A stretch of DNA of 64,000 bases from Terriglobia bacterium (GTDB taxonomy: Bacteria > Acidobacteriota > UBA6911), in contig JAIQGI010000003.1 in assembly GCA_020072565.1 (NCBI GenBank), positions 1 through 64,000 on the forward strand, in the 5' to 3' direction. This document shows positions 17,437 through 27,122 of this stretch, piece by piece. The notes under the pieces were generated by a model. The model ran no database searches, had not been told where the DNA came from, and was given only the letters and a program-made list of their open reading frames with translations. The stretch's first letter is position 1; each line of letters opens with the position of its first letter. A program made the position numbers and the translations under genes.

Positions 17437-20188
17437 GCCGTTCGAGCCCGCTCTTGAGGTCATCGATCCTTTGGGCTACGTCGCGATAGCTTGGATCGAC
17501 GCCGAAAATCGTGCCAAAGCACTCCAATGCCCGCTCGGGATCACCCGCCATAGCATGGGCAACGCCCATATCATACCGGAGGGCGGTCGCTTCGTGTGAA
17601 GAAATCTCCTTGATATTCAATCCGGTCTGGCACCAGCGGATGGCTGAGCGAGGCATACCCTTTTCCAGGAAGCAGGTGCTCAGCATCCCGCAGCACTGGA
17701 TAGTCTCCTTGGGCGATTTCGAGGGGTTCAGTGCTTTCACCGAGGTTTGGAATTCCTTGATTGCATCTTCGATCAGTCCCATTTCGTGAAACGCGGTGCC
17801 GAGATTGAAGTGGGTCTCGAAATCCTCCAGAGCGATCTCCTGATCGGTCAGGGAGTTCACTTCAGCGATCAGGTCGGCAAACATGGAGTTGTCTGGAACT
17901 TCAGCGGTGGACCGGCTCATGGCCGGAGGCACGTGGGTTGATTCGGCCACAGGGGGCACGGCAAACGCTTCCACCCTCGCAGGCATCTCGAAGGCCTCTT
18001 TGCTGGCCGGCTCAAACCACTGATTTTCGCCGAAGCGGCCGGTCGCAATCTGCAGGTCACTCTCTGACAGGTCGCTGCGAGTGGAGGAGGGTGATGCAAC
18101 TGCTTTGACGCCTGCGGGAACCAAGGGGGCATGTGCCGGACGTCCAGGTTCCGAAGCCGTTGTCGGGTGTGCGGAGAGACTCGGCTCGGGTGGTGCCAGT
18201 GCGATCACATTCGCAGCCTCGGTGGGTGCGAGACCAAGCTGGGTGTAACGTGGTGCCAGTTCCGGGTGGCCCGGGAAGGCCAACGCGATCTCGTCGAGTT
18301 TCGCACGAGCCTCGTCCTGAAATCCCAGGCGGATGTAAAAGTCGACCTCCTGCATCTGCTCTTCAATCGACTCCGGCGCAGGTGATTGAGGAATCTCCTG
18401 CGGGAACTCTTCGGCGATGGCATCGGGTGGGCCCCCGGGTTGATTCTCTACCCGACCCGGCACCCCTTGCCCATCACCTTGCGCATCTTTAAAGAAAATC
18501 TCGGACAAGTCGCCCGACAGGTCGACTTCCTGGCTCCCGCCGGTCTCCTTAACCGGGGCTGCCCCCTTTGCGGCTTCCAGGTTGATGCCACGCTCTCGAG
18601 CAAAAGCGGTCACATCCAGGTCGGCATTTGCCCAATCCGGAGCGAGCTTGCCGGCTTCGTCCCATGACTTCTGAGCTGCTACTAAATCGCCCGACTTGCG
18701 GTGTAGAACGGATAACAAGACGCACTGTTCGGCCGCCCGACGATGCTCGCCGGATTCGCCATAGAGTGACAATAGCCGGAGCTTCACTTCCTTATCCGTG
18801 GGTCTTTTGGCTTCCAGGGTGCGCAGAAGCTGGAGGGCTTTGTCCTTCATCCCATAGTTGAGAAGAAGGTCGACTTCGATGACAGCGGAACCGGTGTTGT
18901 CGTCGCCGGCCAGACCGACGGCGGCAATACCCGCGGAAGCGTCCAGGCTGGAGGCAAATTTGCGCTGGGCTTCCATCACGCCTCGTGGCTTTTTATAAGA
19001 AGCCCCGGGGAAAGCCTGCTCGAAGAGCTGGCGATGCTGGGCTAGGTGCGTCTCGCTTTCCGGATGAATCTCCAGGATTTTTGCAACCGTTTCCAGGGCT
19101 TCAGCCGGGCTGCCCGAATTTTGATAGAGCTGCGTCATCTTCTCCAGCACGGCGACTTGACGCACATCCTCGTTGGTGCCGGTGAGTATGTCGGCCAGCT
19201 TCTTCAGGGTTGCCAGGTGGGCGGGATGGTCCGCCAGGATCAGGTCATAGGCCTCCGCGAGTCTTGCTGTCTCTCGGCGGCAGATGAGGACAGGGGCGAT
19301 CTGATCCAGGCAGCCTAAAGCTCGATCCGGATCACCTGCTTCCAGAAACAGCTTGCTTAAAACCAGGAAGTTGCCGTAGCGGGAGTCGTCGGTACGGATC
19401 GCCGCCCGGAAACACGGCTCGGCATGCTCGAGGTCACCTGAAGCCAGATAGGCTCGACCCAGCAGTTCCTGTATTGCGGGATCGTCGGGAACACTGCTGA
19501 TTGATTCCTTGACCTGATCCAGCGCTCCTTGGAGGTCGTTCGCCTGCAATGCAGACTCGAGAAAGCCCTTCAACGCCTCGGAACTGGTCAAGTTGATCGC
19601 AAGAGCACGCCGGAACGACGCCATTGCGCCCACAATGTCGCCGGTTTTCATCAGGGCACGCGCAGCGCCCACGAATAGCAGCTGTGCCTTTTCCTTGCCG
19701 TCCTTCGCCAGGTAACTCTCCGCCAGCTTCAGCTGCATCGGAGCGTTCATGGGGTCGATTTCGACCACCTTCTCGTAGGCTTCCAGGGACTCACTCGTCT
19801 TTCCTTCCCGGGCGCACATATCGCCGATGTACATGTACTGGCTCCGGGCTTCGACGTTCATCCCCTGGCGTGCACACAGGGAAGCGAGCAGCAAGTTCAC
19901 TTCCATGTTTTTCGGGTCGATGTTGAGGATCTTCTTGTAGACCGCGATCGCTTTCAGCAGGAAATTGTTGCGGGCGTAATTGTCCGCCACGCGGAGGAAC
20001 AGGCGATTTGCATCACTCACCTTCCCCTGTCGGAGGTACAGGTCGCCGAGGGTGTTGAGGGTCAGGACGTCTTCAGGTTCTTCCTTGGCGATCTTGAGGT
20101 ACTCGCTGATCGCGAGAGAAATCTTGCCCTGCTGGACATACCGTTCCCCGTCACGCAGGACTTTGGCTTTACTGTCACTGGCCATCAT
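17426..20188 (-). CDS. Large tetratricopeptide-repeat protein
   Basis: A 920-residue cytoplasmic protein (no signal peptide or membrane helix) built from many TPR units: AISEYLKIAKEEPEDVLTL, AIAVYKKILNIDPKNMEV, SLEAYEKVVEIDPMNAPM and so on through about residue 580, then a proline/alanine/glutamate-rich linker (about 600-780), then a second short TPR block near the C-terminus. The first ATG of an ATGATG at 20188 overlaps the rnhB stop by 14 bases with GGAG just upstream; the longer frame to 20281 lies entirely inside rnhB. Scaffolding is the general role of TPR proteins; the partner is unknown. Confidence 0.85.
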   Translation of the reverse strand: MMASDSKAKVLRDGERYVQQGKISLAISEYLKIAKEEPEDVLTLNTLGDLYLRQGKVSDANRLFLRVADNYARNNFLLKAIAVYKKILNIDPKNMEVNLLLASLCARQGMNVEARSQYMYIGDMCAREGKTSESLEAYEKVVEIDPMNAPMQLKLAESYLAKDGKEKAQLLFVGAARALMKTGDIVGAMASFRRALAINLTSSEALKGFLESALQANDLQGALDQVKESISSVPDDPAIQELLGRAYLASGDLEHAEPCFRAAIRTDDSRYGNFLVLSKLFLEAGDPDRALGCLDQIAPVLICRRETARLAEAYDLILADHPAHLATLKKLADILTGTNEDVRQVAVLEKMTQLYQNSGSPAEALETVAKILEIHPESETHLAQHRQLFEQAFPGASYKKPRGVMEAQRKFASSLDASAGIAAVGLAGDDNTGSAVIEVDLLLNYGMKDKALQLLRTLEAKRPTDKEVKLRLLSLYGESGEHRRAAEQCVLLSVLHRKSGDLVAAQKSWDEAGKLAPDWANADLDVTAFARERGINLEAAKGAAPVKETGGSQEVDLSGDLSEIFFKDAQGDGQGVPGRVENQPGGPPDAIAEEFPQEIPQSPAPESIEEQMQEVDFYIRLGFQDEARAKLDEIALAFPGHPELAPRYTQLGLAPTEAANVIALAPPEPSLSAHPTTASEPGRPAHAPLVPAGVKAVASPSSTRSDLSESDLQIATGRFGENQWFEPASKEAFEMPARVEAFAVPPVAESTHVPPAMSRSTAEVPDNSMFADLIAEVNSLTDQEIALEDFETHFNLGTAFHEMGLIEDAIKEFQTSVKALNPSKSPKETIQCCGMLSTCFLEKGMPRSAIRWCQTGLNIKEISSHEATALRYDMGVAHAMAGDPERALECFGTIFGVDPSYRDVAQRIDDLKSGLERHAP

Positions 20189-20795
20189 TCGCTCCCACGG
20201 GTCGGACGCTTCGAAAAGTTTGTCGATGATAGGGAGAAGGTCCGTGGCTGGCAATCGCGCGCCGATGAAACTCGGTGCCATAACCCATGTTACGGTCGAA
20301 GCCGTAATGCGGGTACTCCGACGCCAGAGAGGTCATAACAGCATCGCGCCTCACCTTGGCCACGATGGATGCGGCGGCTATGGAGTAAGAACGGGAGTCG
20401 CCCCCGACAATACCGATGCAGGGCAACTCGAGTCCTGGGAGTACGAAACCGTCCACGAGCACCACGTCGGGCACCACAGGCAGTTGGGCGACGGCTTGAT
20501 GCATGGCCTTATAGGTGGCCTGCAGAATGTTGATCCGATCGATCTCGGATTCGGAAACCCAACCGAAGCCCACGCCCAGCGCCTCCGTATGAATCCGTTC
20601 CGCCAGCAGCCGCCGCTTTCGCGCGCTCAAGACTTTGGAATCGCGTATTGAGCCATAATCCCCCGCCCCGTCAAACACGACCGCCGCGGCCCAAACCGGG
20701 CCGGCCAGCGCCCCACGGCCTACCTCATCGACTCCCGCAATGATTCGAAAGCCGGTCTGCCGCAGAGTCTTCTCGAAGTAATCGTAGCTCCACAT
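20175..20795 (-). CDS. rnhB: Ribonuclease HII
   Basis: Cleaves the RNA strand of RNA-DNA hybrids and starts removal of ribonucleotides misinserted in DNA. The 206-residue product has the type 2 motif GVDEVGRGALAGPV (acidic residues D and E of the DEDD site), IRDSKVLSARKR, VLVDGF, and KVRRDAVM with a conserved C-terminal Y/H region. It follows rplS by 12 bases in the conserved ribosomal-protein operon and overlaps the TPR gene. Confidence 0.95.
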   Translation of the reverse strand: MWSYDYFEKTLRQTGFRIIAGVDEVGRGALAGPVWAAAVVFDGAGDYGSIRDSKVLSARKRRLLAERIHTEALGVGFGWVSESEIDRINILQATYKAMHQAVAQLPVVPDVVLVDGFVLPGLELPCIGIVGGDSRSYSIAAASIVAKVRRDAVMTSLASEYPHYGFDRNMGYGTEFHRRAIASHGPSPYHRQTFRSVRPVGANDGQ

Positions 20796-20807
20796 GGAGG
20801 CTGGGCC

Positions 20808-21188
20808 TTACTCCTCACTCGGAACGCCTGGTGTCTGGCGTTCTGTTTTTCCGACATCCTTCAGCCGGGCAGCTTTGCCACGGCGCCCACGGAGATAGTA
20901 CAACCGCGCGCGACGCACTTTCCCCTGCTTTACCACCTCCACCTTTTCGATGACGGGAGAGTGGAGCGGGAAAATGCGCTCGACTCCATAGCCGGAAGAG
21001 ACCTTCCGAACCGTAAAAGTGGAAGATATTCCATGCCGTTTGATGCACAGCACCACGCCTTCAAAGAGCTGGATCCGGTATTTGTCCCCTTCCTTGATCT
21101 TGACGTGAACGCGCACTGTGTCACCAGAACGGAGCCTGGGAATATCGGTCCTCAACTGAGAATTATCGACCGCTTGCAGCAAATTCAT
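20808..21188 (-). CDS. rplS: 50S ribosomal protein L19
   Basis: L19, located at the 30S-50S interface. The 126-residue product shows [58 protein letters not shown] and [19 protein letters not shown], the complete family pattern. A few extra residues follow at the C-terminus ([14 protein letters not shown]). AGGAG lies six bases before the ATG, which overlaps the trmD stop (ATGA). Confidence 0.97.
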   Translation of the reverse strand: MNLLQAVDNSQLRTDIPRLRSGDTVRVHVKIKEGDKYRIQLFEGVVLCIKRHGISSTFTVRKVSSGYGVERIFPLHSPVIEKVEVVKQGKVRRARLYYLRGRRGKAARLKDVGKTERQTPGVPSEE

Positions 21189-21889
21189 AACACACTCCTA
21201 GGGATTTGATTCTTGACCATCTCTGGTCGGCACTCCCGAGTTTTTTCCAATGCCCGTTCTTTGCGCCATCGGTCGATTCTGGCATGATCGCCAGAGAGCA
21301 GGACCTCGGGCACGGACATCCCGCGGAATACGGCTGGGCGCGTATATTGTGGGTAATCCAGGAATCCGGTGCAAAAACTCTCATTCAAAGCGGATTCCTT
21401 GTTTCCCAGCGCCCCGGGCAGGAGTCGGACCACCGAATCGAGAATTACCATTGCGGGGATCTCGCCGCCCGTCAGGATATAATCTCCAACCGAGACTTCC
21501 CTGTCCACAAGGCTGTCCACAACCCTCTGGTCTACCCCCTCATATCGGCCGCAAATGAGGATTGCATGCGGAATTGTCGCGAATTGGAGGGCCATTTCCT
21601 GCGACCAGGGTCTGCCTTGGGGTGAAAGGAGGACTACCTGGGACTCTGTCTTGCCTTTCTGCCCGCGGCAAAACTCGACAGCATCGAACAGGGGTCCGGG
21701 CATGAGAACCATGCCTTCGCCGCCCCCATAAGGACGATCATCCACAGTCCGATGCTTGTCGGAGGTGAACTCGCGCAGATCCACGATCCGGGCATCGAGG
21801 ACCCCGGAATGCCGAGCGCGCCGCAGGATCCCGCACGCCAGAACACCGTGGAACAGCTCCGGAAAAATTGTGATGATATCAAATCTCAT
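21185..21889 (-). CDS. trmD: tRNA (guanine-N1)-methyltransferase
   Basis: SAM-dependent enzyme forming m1G37 in tRNAs, needed for reading-frame maintenance. With the ATG at [13 protein letters not shown] the product is 234 residues. The SPOUT trefoil-knot signatures [35 protein letters not shown] and [19 protein letters not shown] are present, and the C-terminal segment ends with the tRNA-binding helices ([18 protein letters not shown]). The frame continues 19 residues upstream of this start to a TTG, with no family resemblance. It overlaps rplS and follows rimM by about 110 bases. Confidence 0.95.
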   Translation of the reverse strand: MRFDIITIFPELFHGVLACGILRRARHSGVLDARIVDLREFTSDKHRTVDDRPYGGGEGMVLMPGPLFDAVEFCRGQKGKTESQVVLLSPQGRPWSQEMALQFATIPHAILICGRYEGVDQRVVDSLVDREVSVGDYILTGGEIPAMVILDSVVRLLPGALGNKESALNESFCTGFLDYPQYTRPAVFRGMSVPEVLLSGDHARIDRWRKERALEKTRECRPEMVKNQIPRSVL

Positions 21890-21997
21890 CGCCTGATTCC
21901 CGCCGAAAAGTGGTGAAAACGGGGACATTCCGATCTTCCGGCACAACCGGCAGCCTTGCCCGGAATGGAAAGATGGAAAACGGGAATGCGGCCATTT

Positions 21998-22531
21998 TCA
22001 TGGGTTCAGATCCATCAAACCTTCCGGTAGTTCTACCAGGATCTCCTTGCGTGCAATGGAAATCTCCTTACAGATTGCGGCAACCACGGGAACCAGGAAC
22101 TCCCCGTGCTCGCCTCGAACGACAAGCTGATGATTTCCCGCAATGCGCATCACGTCGGTGACCACGCCTAAAAGCTCCCCGCCCCGATTGCGCACCGAGC
22201 ATCCGATCAGTTCATGATCCCAAAAAGTACCTTCGGGAAGCGGAACAACTTGATCCGCTTCGATTTCAATCCATGCGCCTGTCAATTGCTCAGCATCGGC
22301 GATCGAATCGATCGAGCCGAACTTCAGCACCTGCCTGCCCTGATGCTCCCAGCAACGTTCGAGTTCGAGACACTCCCTTCGGCCGTCCGGGAATTCCACC
22401 CAGACTCGGTTCAGAAGGCTGAAGCGTGCAGGGAAATCCGTGTGCAGTTCAACTAGAACTTCGCCCCGGTTACTCCGGGGCCTTACGATTCGGGCAATTG
22501 CGATATGGGAAGGTCGGGCGGCGGGATCCAC
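21998..22531 (-). CDS. rimM: 16S rRNA processing protein RimM (GTG start)
   Basis: Assembly factor for the 30S head that binds S19. With a GTG at 22531 the product is 177 residues: an N-terminal RimM domain (IAIARIVRPRSNRGEVLVELHTDF) and a C-terminal PRC-barrel domain (DHELIGCSVRNRGGELLGVVTDV ... EFLVPVVAAICKEI). The GTG shares its G with the TAG stop of khpA (TAGTG) and GGAG lies just upstream; the longer open frame to 22603 would run inside khpA. Part of the ffh-rpsP-khpA-rimM-trmD operon. Confidence 0.93.
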   Translation of the reverse strand: MDPAARPSHIAIARIVRPRSNRGEVLVELHTDFPARFSLLNRVWVEFPDGRRECLELERCWEHQGRQVLKFGSIDSIADAEQLTGAWIEIEADQVVPLPEGTFWDHELIGCSVRNRGGELLGVVTDVMRIAGNHQLVVRGEHGEFLVPVVAAICKEISIARKEILVELPEGLMDLNP

Positions 22532-22761
22532 TACTCCAGTATTTCCAGGACGAACCGTTTGCGGAGCTTCATCCCGGCCGCGCCCAAAAGGGTTCGGATG
22601 CATCGCGCGGTGCGCCCCTGCTTCCCGATGACTTTGCCAAGATCGGATGGGGCCACGCGAAGCTCCAATACCGTGGTTTGTTCCCCCTCAACCTCCGTCA
22701 CCACCACCTGTTCTGGATTGTCCACGAGCGCTTTCGCTATCATTTCTACTAGAACTTTCAT
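22531..22761 (-). CDS. khpA: KH-domain RNA-binding protein KhpA
   Basis: A 76-residue single KH domain, [20 protein letters not shown] with the GKQG loop at residues 46-49 ([16 protein letters not shown]). KhpA, often with KhpB/Jag, is a global RNA-binding chaperone. GGAGG lies five bases before the ATG at 22761; the in-frame GTG at 22773 overlaps that site. Position between rpsP and rimM is the conserved location for this gene. Confidence 0.93.
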   Translation of the reverse strand: MKVLVEMIAKALVDNPEQVVVTEVEGEQTTVLELRVAPSDLGKVIGKQGRTARCIRTLLGAAGMKLRKRFVLEILE

Positions 22762-22837
22762 GGCCGCCTCCACTACGAAACCGCATTTCGCACATATTGT
22801 GTTCGTGAGCTATCCGGGATACTGGCGATGACAACGG

Positions 22838-23095
22838 CTAGCCTCCACTGGCAGGCACCTGTGCCGGAGCCTTTTTGATCAGAGAGCGCACCGTCTCGGA
22901 AGGTTGCGCGCCACGTTCGATCCAGTGACGAACCCTATCCATGTTCAATTCAACAGATGGCGGGTTTGCCACGGGATTGTAATGTCCCACGATCTCCACG
23001 AAACTTCCGTCGCGAGCCTGTCGTCGCTCAGTAACCACAACACGGTAAAACGGCTTCTTCTTCGCACCCATTCGAGTCAATCGTATCCTTAACAA
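22838..23095 (-). CDS. rpsP: 30S ribosomal protein S16 (TTG start)
   Basis: S16, a 16S rRNA 5'-domain binding protein. With a TTG at 23095 the product is 85 residues starting (M)LRIRLTRMGAKKKPFYRVVV, exactly the family N-terminus, and it includes RDGSFVEIVGHYNP and LNMDRVRHWIERGAQPSETV. GGGAGGAG directly precedes that TTG. Starts further upstream (ATG 23107 or 23125) would have the ribosome-binding site inside the coding region. Second gene of the operon after ffh. Confidence 0.94.
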   Translation of the reverse strand: MLRIRLTRMGAKKKPFYRVVVTERRQARDGSFVEIVGHYNPVANPPSVELNMDRVRHWIERGAQPSETVRSLIKKAPAQVPASGG

Positions 23096-23181
23096 AACTC
23101 CTCCCATAGTGTATCGGAACACCATTAAACGATTTCAATTCTGGCATATAACCCGTTTGGATGCAATCGGTATTGCCTCCA

Positions 23182-24519
23182 TTAACCTGGGAAACGCATC
23201 CCCTTGAACATACGAGGGATGATGCCGCGGCTCAGGCTTTTCATCATCTTCCGGGCTTCCAGGTATTGCTTCAACAACTGATTGATTTCCTGCACCGGGC
23301 GGCCGCTCCCGCGCGAAATCCGCTTCTTGCGGCTGCCATTGAGGATATGGTGAGCCTCACGCTCCCTGGGCGTCATCGAGCTGATGATGGCCTCGATATG
23401 TACCAGCTCCTTTTCATCGACCTTCATCTGATTGATCCCGCGCATGGGTCCGATGTTGGGGAGCATCCCCATGATCTGCTCCAGCGAGCCGAGTTTGCGG
23501 ATCTGGCGGAGCTGATCGCGAAAGTCGTCGAGGGTGAACTCCTCCTTGCGCAGCTTCTCGGCCATTTCGACGGCTTCCTGCTCGTCTACGACCTTTTCCG
23601 CTTTTTCGATGAGCGAAAGCACGTCTCCCATGCCCAGGATGCGACCGGCAAGGCGGTCCGGGTAGAATGGCTCCAGGGCATCCACTTTTTCCCCCGTCCC
23701 GACAAACTTGATCGGCTGCCCCGTGACAGTCTTGATCGAGAGTGCCGCGCCCCCCCGCGCATCACCGTCCAGTTTGGTGAGCAATACCCCGGTGAGGCCC
23801 ATGCGGTCGTGAAACTCCTTCGCACTCCGGACGGCGTCCTGGCCGGTCATAGCATCGGCCACCAGCAGGATCTCGGCCGGCTGGGTGACTTTCTTGATCC
23901 GGTCCAGTTCGGCCATCATCTCGTCATCGATATGGAGCCGCCCGGCCGTGTCGATCAGGACTACATCGTAGCCCGCGTTGCGCGCGTGGCGCATTCCCTG
24001 CTCGGTGCGTGCAATAGGATCATCATTGCCCGTCGCGTCAAAATAGCCCAGCTGGTTGTCCGCGCACAGGACACGAAGCTGCTCAACTGCCGCAGGCCGG
24101 TACACATCCACGGAGAACAGCAACGGCGTGTGGTTGTTCCGGGACAACCACAGCCCCAGTTTGGCAGCCGTGGTGGTTTTGCCCGAGCCCTGCAGCCCTA
24201 CCAAGAGGTAGACGGTCGGGGGCTGTTTGGAGAACTGGAGTTCAGCCTGAGTACCCCCGAGAAGCTCGATGAGCTCATCCCGTACGACTTTCACAACCTG
24301 CTGCCCAGGGGTCAGGGACTCCAGCACCTCCTGGCCCAGGGCGCGTTCTTTCACTCGTTGAACAAAATCCTTGGCGATCTTGAAGTGGACATCGGCATCG
24401 AGGAGAGCATTCCTGATCTCCCGGCCCGTTTCGTCGATGTGACGTTCCGAAACGCGGCCCTGGCCACGAAGGTCTTTAAGGATTTTTTGGAGCTTGTTCG
24501 ACAGATTCTCTAACATCAC
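23182..24519 (-). CDS. ffh: Signal recognition particle protein Ffh
   Basis: SRP54 GTPase that binds signal peptides on nascent chains and, with 4.5S RNA, targets ribosomes to FtsY and SecYEG. The 445-residue protein has the N domain, the P-loop GLQGSGKTTTAAKL, the insertion-box region with DVYRPAAVEQLR, DTAGRLHID, TKLDGDARGGAAL and GTGEK, then the methionine-rich M domain (LGSLEQIMGMLPNIGPM, KMMKSL, IIPRMFKGM) including the RNA-binding SRKKRISRGSG. First gene of the long minus-strand operon. No SRP RNA gene was recognised in the window. Confidence 0.97.
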   Translation of the reverse strand: MMLENLSNKLQKILKDLRGQGRVSERHIDETGREIRNALLDADVHFKIAKDFVQRVKERALGQEVLESLTPGQQVVKVVRDELIELLGGTQAELQFSKQPPTVYLLVGLQGSGKTTTAAKLGLWLSRNNHTPLLFSVDVYRPAAVEQLRVLCADNQLGYFDATGNDDPIARTEQGMRHARNAGYDVVLIDTAGRLHIDDEMMAELDRIKKVTQPAEILLVADAMTGQDAVRSAKEFHDRMGLTGVLLTKLDGDARGGAALSIKTVTGQPIKFVGTGEKVDALEPFYPDRLAGRILGMGDVLSLIEKAEKVVDEQEAVEMAEKLRKEEFTLDDFRDQLRQIRKLGSLEQIMGMLPNIGPMRGINQMKVDEKELVHIEAIISSMTPREREAHHILNGSRKKRISRGSGRPVQEINQLLKQYLEARKMMKSLSRGIIPRMFKGMRFPG

Positions 24520-24776
24520 ACAACCTGGGCAGACAGCGGGTTTCGACTGGTGAACCGGGCTCCATTACATTAATATTATCTCTTTCTTGCAGGCAAGAGC
24601 ACCCGCAGACACCCTGAACCGGCAAATCTATTAAGCGTACTTATGACAGATTTTTCAGTCAAGGCATTTCGAACCGCCAAAGCGCCAGGATGCCGGGACA
24701 CCAGCAAGACGAGTTTCAAAGCCCCGGTGCCCCAGCGTCCTGAGGCCCCGGCGTTTCGCACATCCCGGTGATGCAT

Positions 24777-26675
24777 ATGCGCCACATGATCGTCGGAACT
24801 GCCGGGCACATCGACCACGGCAAGAGTGCATTGGTGAAAGCTCTCACCGGCGTGGACCCCGACAGGCTGAAAGAGGAACAGCTCCGCGGCATTACTATCG
24901 ACCTGGGCTTCGGCCACCTCGAGCTCGAAGGCCTCCAGGTTGGATTTGTCGATGTTCCCGGGCATGAGAGATTCGTCAAAAACATGCTGGCGGGCGTCGG
25001 TGGGATTGACTGCGTCCTGCTGGTGGTAGCCGCGGACGAGTCGATCATGCCTCAGACCAGGGAACATTTTGACATTTGCCGTTTGCTCGGGATCCACACG
25101 GGAATTGTTGTCATCACGAAGATCGACCTCGTCGAACCGGAACTTGTCGAACTGGTACATGAGGAAATCTCCGAGACGGTGCGGGGCTCATTCCTCGAGC
25201 GCGCGGATGTCATCCCGGTCAGCTCAAAGACCGGTGAAGGATTGGACCTGCTGAAGAAGGCATTGCACACCATCGCGTTCTCAACGCCGGAGCGATCCTA
25301 CGATCGCCTGTTGCGACTGCCGGTCGATCGGGCCTTCGTCATGCGCGGCTTTGGCACGGTGGTCACTGGAACCATGGCGTCCGGGCGTCTTCGCAGAGAC
25401 GCGGAAGTCGAGTTGGTCCCTGGTGGGCTCATCGCGAAGGTTCGCGGCATCCAGGTTCATGGCCAGGCGACGGACCTGGCAGTGGCGGGCCAGCGCACGG
25501 CAGTGAATCTGCAGGGGATCGACCTGTCGCAGGTCAAGCGCGGCATGTCACTGACAGTGCCCCATCACTTTCACGCCACGCAGCTTCTCGACGTCAGGCT
25601 CGATTTGCTGCCCACGTCCCGTCCGCTGAAGAATTTCGCCAAGGTCCGCTTTCATCACGCCACCTCCGAAGTCCTTGCCCGCGTGGCACTGATTGGGCAA
25701 GCCACCCTGGAACCTGCGAGGTCGGCTTTGGCACAGCTACGGCTCGACACAACAGCATTTTGCCTGCACGGGGACGCTTTTATCATCCGCCAGTTTTCTC
25801 CCGCCACAACGATCGGCGGCGGCCGTGTATTGCACCCTCATGCCGTCAAGCACAAGGTAACGGACCGGAAGGCGCTCTTTCTCCTGAAGGACCTCGAAGG
25901 TACCGACATGGTTCAGAAGCTACCCGGGCTGGTTGCAATGCACCCCCGGCAGGTGATGAATTTCCGGGAAGTAAATGCAGCCCTCGGTTTTCAAGAAGAT
26001 GAGTTGAGGAGCCTGTGTGCGGCGGCGGCTGCCGCGGGGAAAGTGGTGGTTGTGCCGGGCCCCCTTCCGATACTGGTTCTTCCTGCTGCAATTGAAGTCC
26101 TGGAAAAAACCACCGTGGCTCTGGTCGCGCGCTTTCACGATGAAAATCCGCTGCTGCGGGGGATCTCTCGGGAAGAGCTGCGCAAAAGGGCTTACGATGG
26201 TTTGCCACAGGAGCTGTTCAGGTTTTGCCTTGAGAAGCTGTCGGAGGAGCACCAGGTGTCCATCCAGGAGGACATGGTCGCCCTGCACGGCCGGGAAGTA
26301 CAGCTCACTCCGTCCGGTCTTAAGATCAAGGAGATGATTGAGCGTGTCCTGCAGCAGGCGGGCTGGCAGCCTCCCTCGTTGCAAGAAATTACCGGCCTGG
26401 TACCCGCCGATCCGTCCGAGGTCCGCAAGATTTGCTTCTGGATGCTGAAGGAAAAAATCCTGGTACGCATTTCCGAGGATCTTGCCTACCGCCAGGCGAC
26501 CATCCAGGAAATGAAGGACAGGATTCGTGGCCGTTATCCCGCCGGCGCCAGGTTCGGTGTCGCGGAGTTTAAGGAATTGTTCGACCTCACGCGCAAACAC
26601 GCCATTCCTTTGCTTGAATACCTGGATCGCGAGCACTTCACGAGGCGGCAAGGAAGCGAGCGCATCCTTCTCTAG
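24777..26675 (+). CDS. selB: Selenocysteine-specific translation elongation factor SelB
   Basis: EF-Tu-like GTPase that brings Sec-tRNA to UGA codons marked by a SECIS hairpin. The 632-residue product starts (M)[24 protein letters not shown], with [21 protein letters not shown] and the SelB-specific RGITIDLGF switch region; EF-Tu-like domains II-III follow to about residue 350, then the C-terminal winged-helix repeats that read the SECIS. Four possible starts lie close together (24768, 24771, 24777, 24786) with no clear ribosome-binding site; 24777 fits the family best. Its presence implies selenoproteins in this organism, but selA, selC and selD are not in the window. Confidence 0.93.
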   Translation: MRHMIVGTAGHIDHGKSALVKALTGVDPDRLKEEQLRGITIDLGFGHLELEGLQVGFVDVPGHERFVKNMLAGVGGIDCVLLVVAADESIMPQTREHFDICRLLGIHTGIVVITKIDLVEPELVELVHEEISETVRGSFLERADVIPVSSKTGEGLDLLKKALHTIAFSTPERSYDRLLRLPVDRAFVMRGFGTVVTGTMASGRLRRDAEVELVPGGLIAKVRGIQVHGQATDLAVAGQRTAVNLQGIDLSQVKRGMSLTVPHHFHATQLLDVRLDLLPTSRPLKNFAKVRFHHATSEVLARVALIGQATLEPARSALAQLRLDTTAFCLHGDAFIIRQFSPATTIGGGRVLHPHAVKHKVTDRKALFLLKDLEGTDMVQKLPGLVAMHPRQVMNFREVNAALGFQEDELRSLCAAAAAAGKVVVVPGPLPILVLPAAIEVLEKTTVALVARFHDENPLLRGISREELRKRAYDGLPQELFRFCLEKLSEEHQVSIQEDMVALHGREVQLTPSGLKIKEMIERVLQQAGWQPPSLQEITGLVPADPSEVRKICFWMLKEKILVRISEDLAYRQATIQEMKDRIRGRYPAGARFGVAEFKELFDLTRKHAIPLLEYLDREHFTRRQGSERILL

Positions 26676-26680
26676 CAGAG

Positions 26681-26699
26681 ATCGCAAATCATTTGCGAT
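26681..26699 (+). terminator. Palindrome after selB
   Basis: ATCGCAAAT (26681-26689) and ATTTGCGAT (26691-26699) form a nearly perfect palindrome six bases after the selB stop, followed by TCTTGCC. The T-run is weak, so it may act as an imperfect or Rho-assisted terminator. The rest of the gap to tatA (to 26863) shows nothing else. Confidence 0.4.
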
Positions 26700-26863
26700 T
26701 CTTGCCCACCAGGGACGAACAAGCCGGAGAAATACAGAGCATGCGCATCGCACCCGCCGTGGCGCAGGGGACGAATGCGCTTGCTCAGGCCCCATTCGTG
26801 TTCTTCGCATCATTCGTGGCGGCTGTTTGCCCGCACTGTCTGAATTGCAGATCGAGAATAGAG

Positions 26864-26891
26864 TTGACTGGCTTCCCATCCCTGTTAAAGT
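26864..26891 (+). promoter_or_regulatory. Sigma70-type promoter for tatA
   Basis: TTGACT (26864-26869, five of six consensus), a 16-base spacer and TAAAGT (26886-26891, four of six), placed about 30 bases before the tatA ATG. Confidence 0.55.
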
Positions 26892-26922
26892 ATCTTTGGC
26901 ATCACAGAATTTGGAGGTGCGT

Positions 26923-27096
26923 ATGTTTGGCTCTTTGGGAATGCCGGAATTGCTGGTAATTCTCGTTATCGTGATTCTGATCTTCGGTGTGAACAAGATA
27001 CCGCAGCTTGGCAAAGGACTCGGTGAGGGAATCAAGAACTTCAAGTCTGCGATGAAAAGCGGCCAAGACGAGGCTGATAAGAACGGAAAGCAGTAG
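26923..27096 (+). CDS. tatA: Sec-independent protein translocase TatA/TatE
   Basis: Pore-forming subunit of the twin-arginine translocase. The 57-residue product, short but typical, has the N-terminal helix [21 protein letters not shown] (hinge GxxKLP-like), then the amphipathic helix [18 protein letters not shown] and a charged tail. GGAGG lies five bases before the ATG at 26923; a much longer open frame beginning at 26527 is not coding in its first part. No tatB or tatC is adjacent, so the remaining Tat genes are elsewhere. Confidence 0.92.
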   Translation: MFGSLGMPELLVILVIVILIFGVNKIPQLGKGLGEGIKNFKSAMKSGQDEADKNGKQ

Positions 27097-27122
27097 CCAC
27101 AGAAACCCTTGTTTTGCCGATC

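Noticed and set aside
23161-24513. 450-codon plus-strand open frame
   Set aside because: Exact antisense shadow of ffh; translation is not protein-like.
24660-24700. GGTTCGAAATGCC-like bases resembling a tRNA T-arm on the minus strand
   Set aside because: No matching acceptor, D-arm or anticodon stem could be folded around it.
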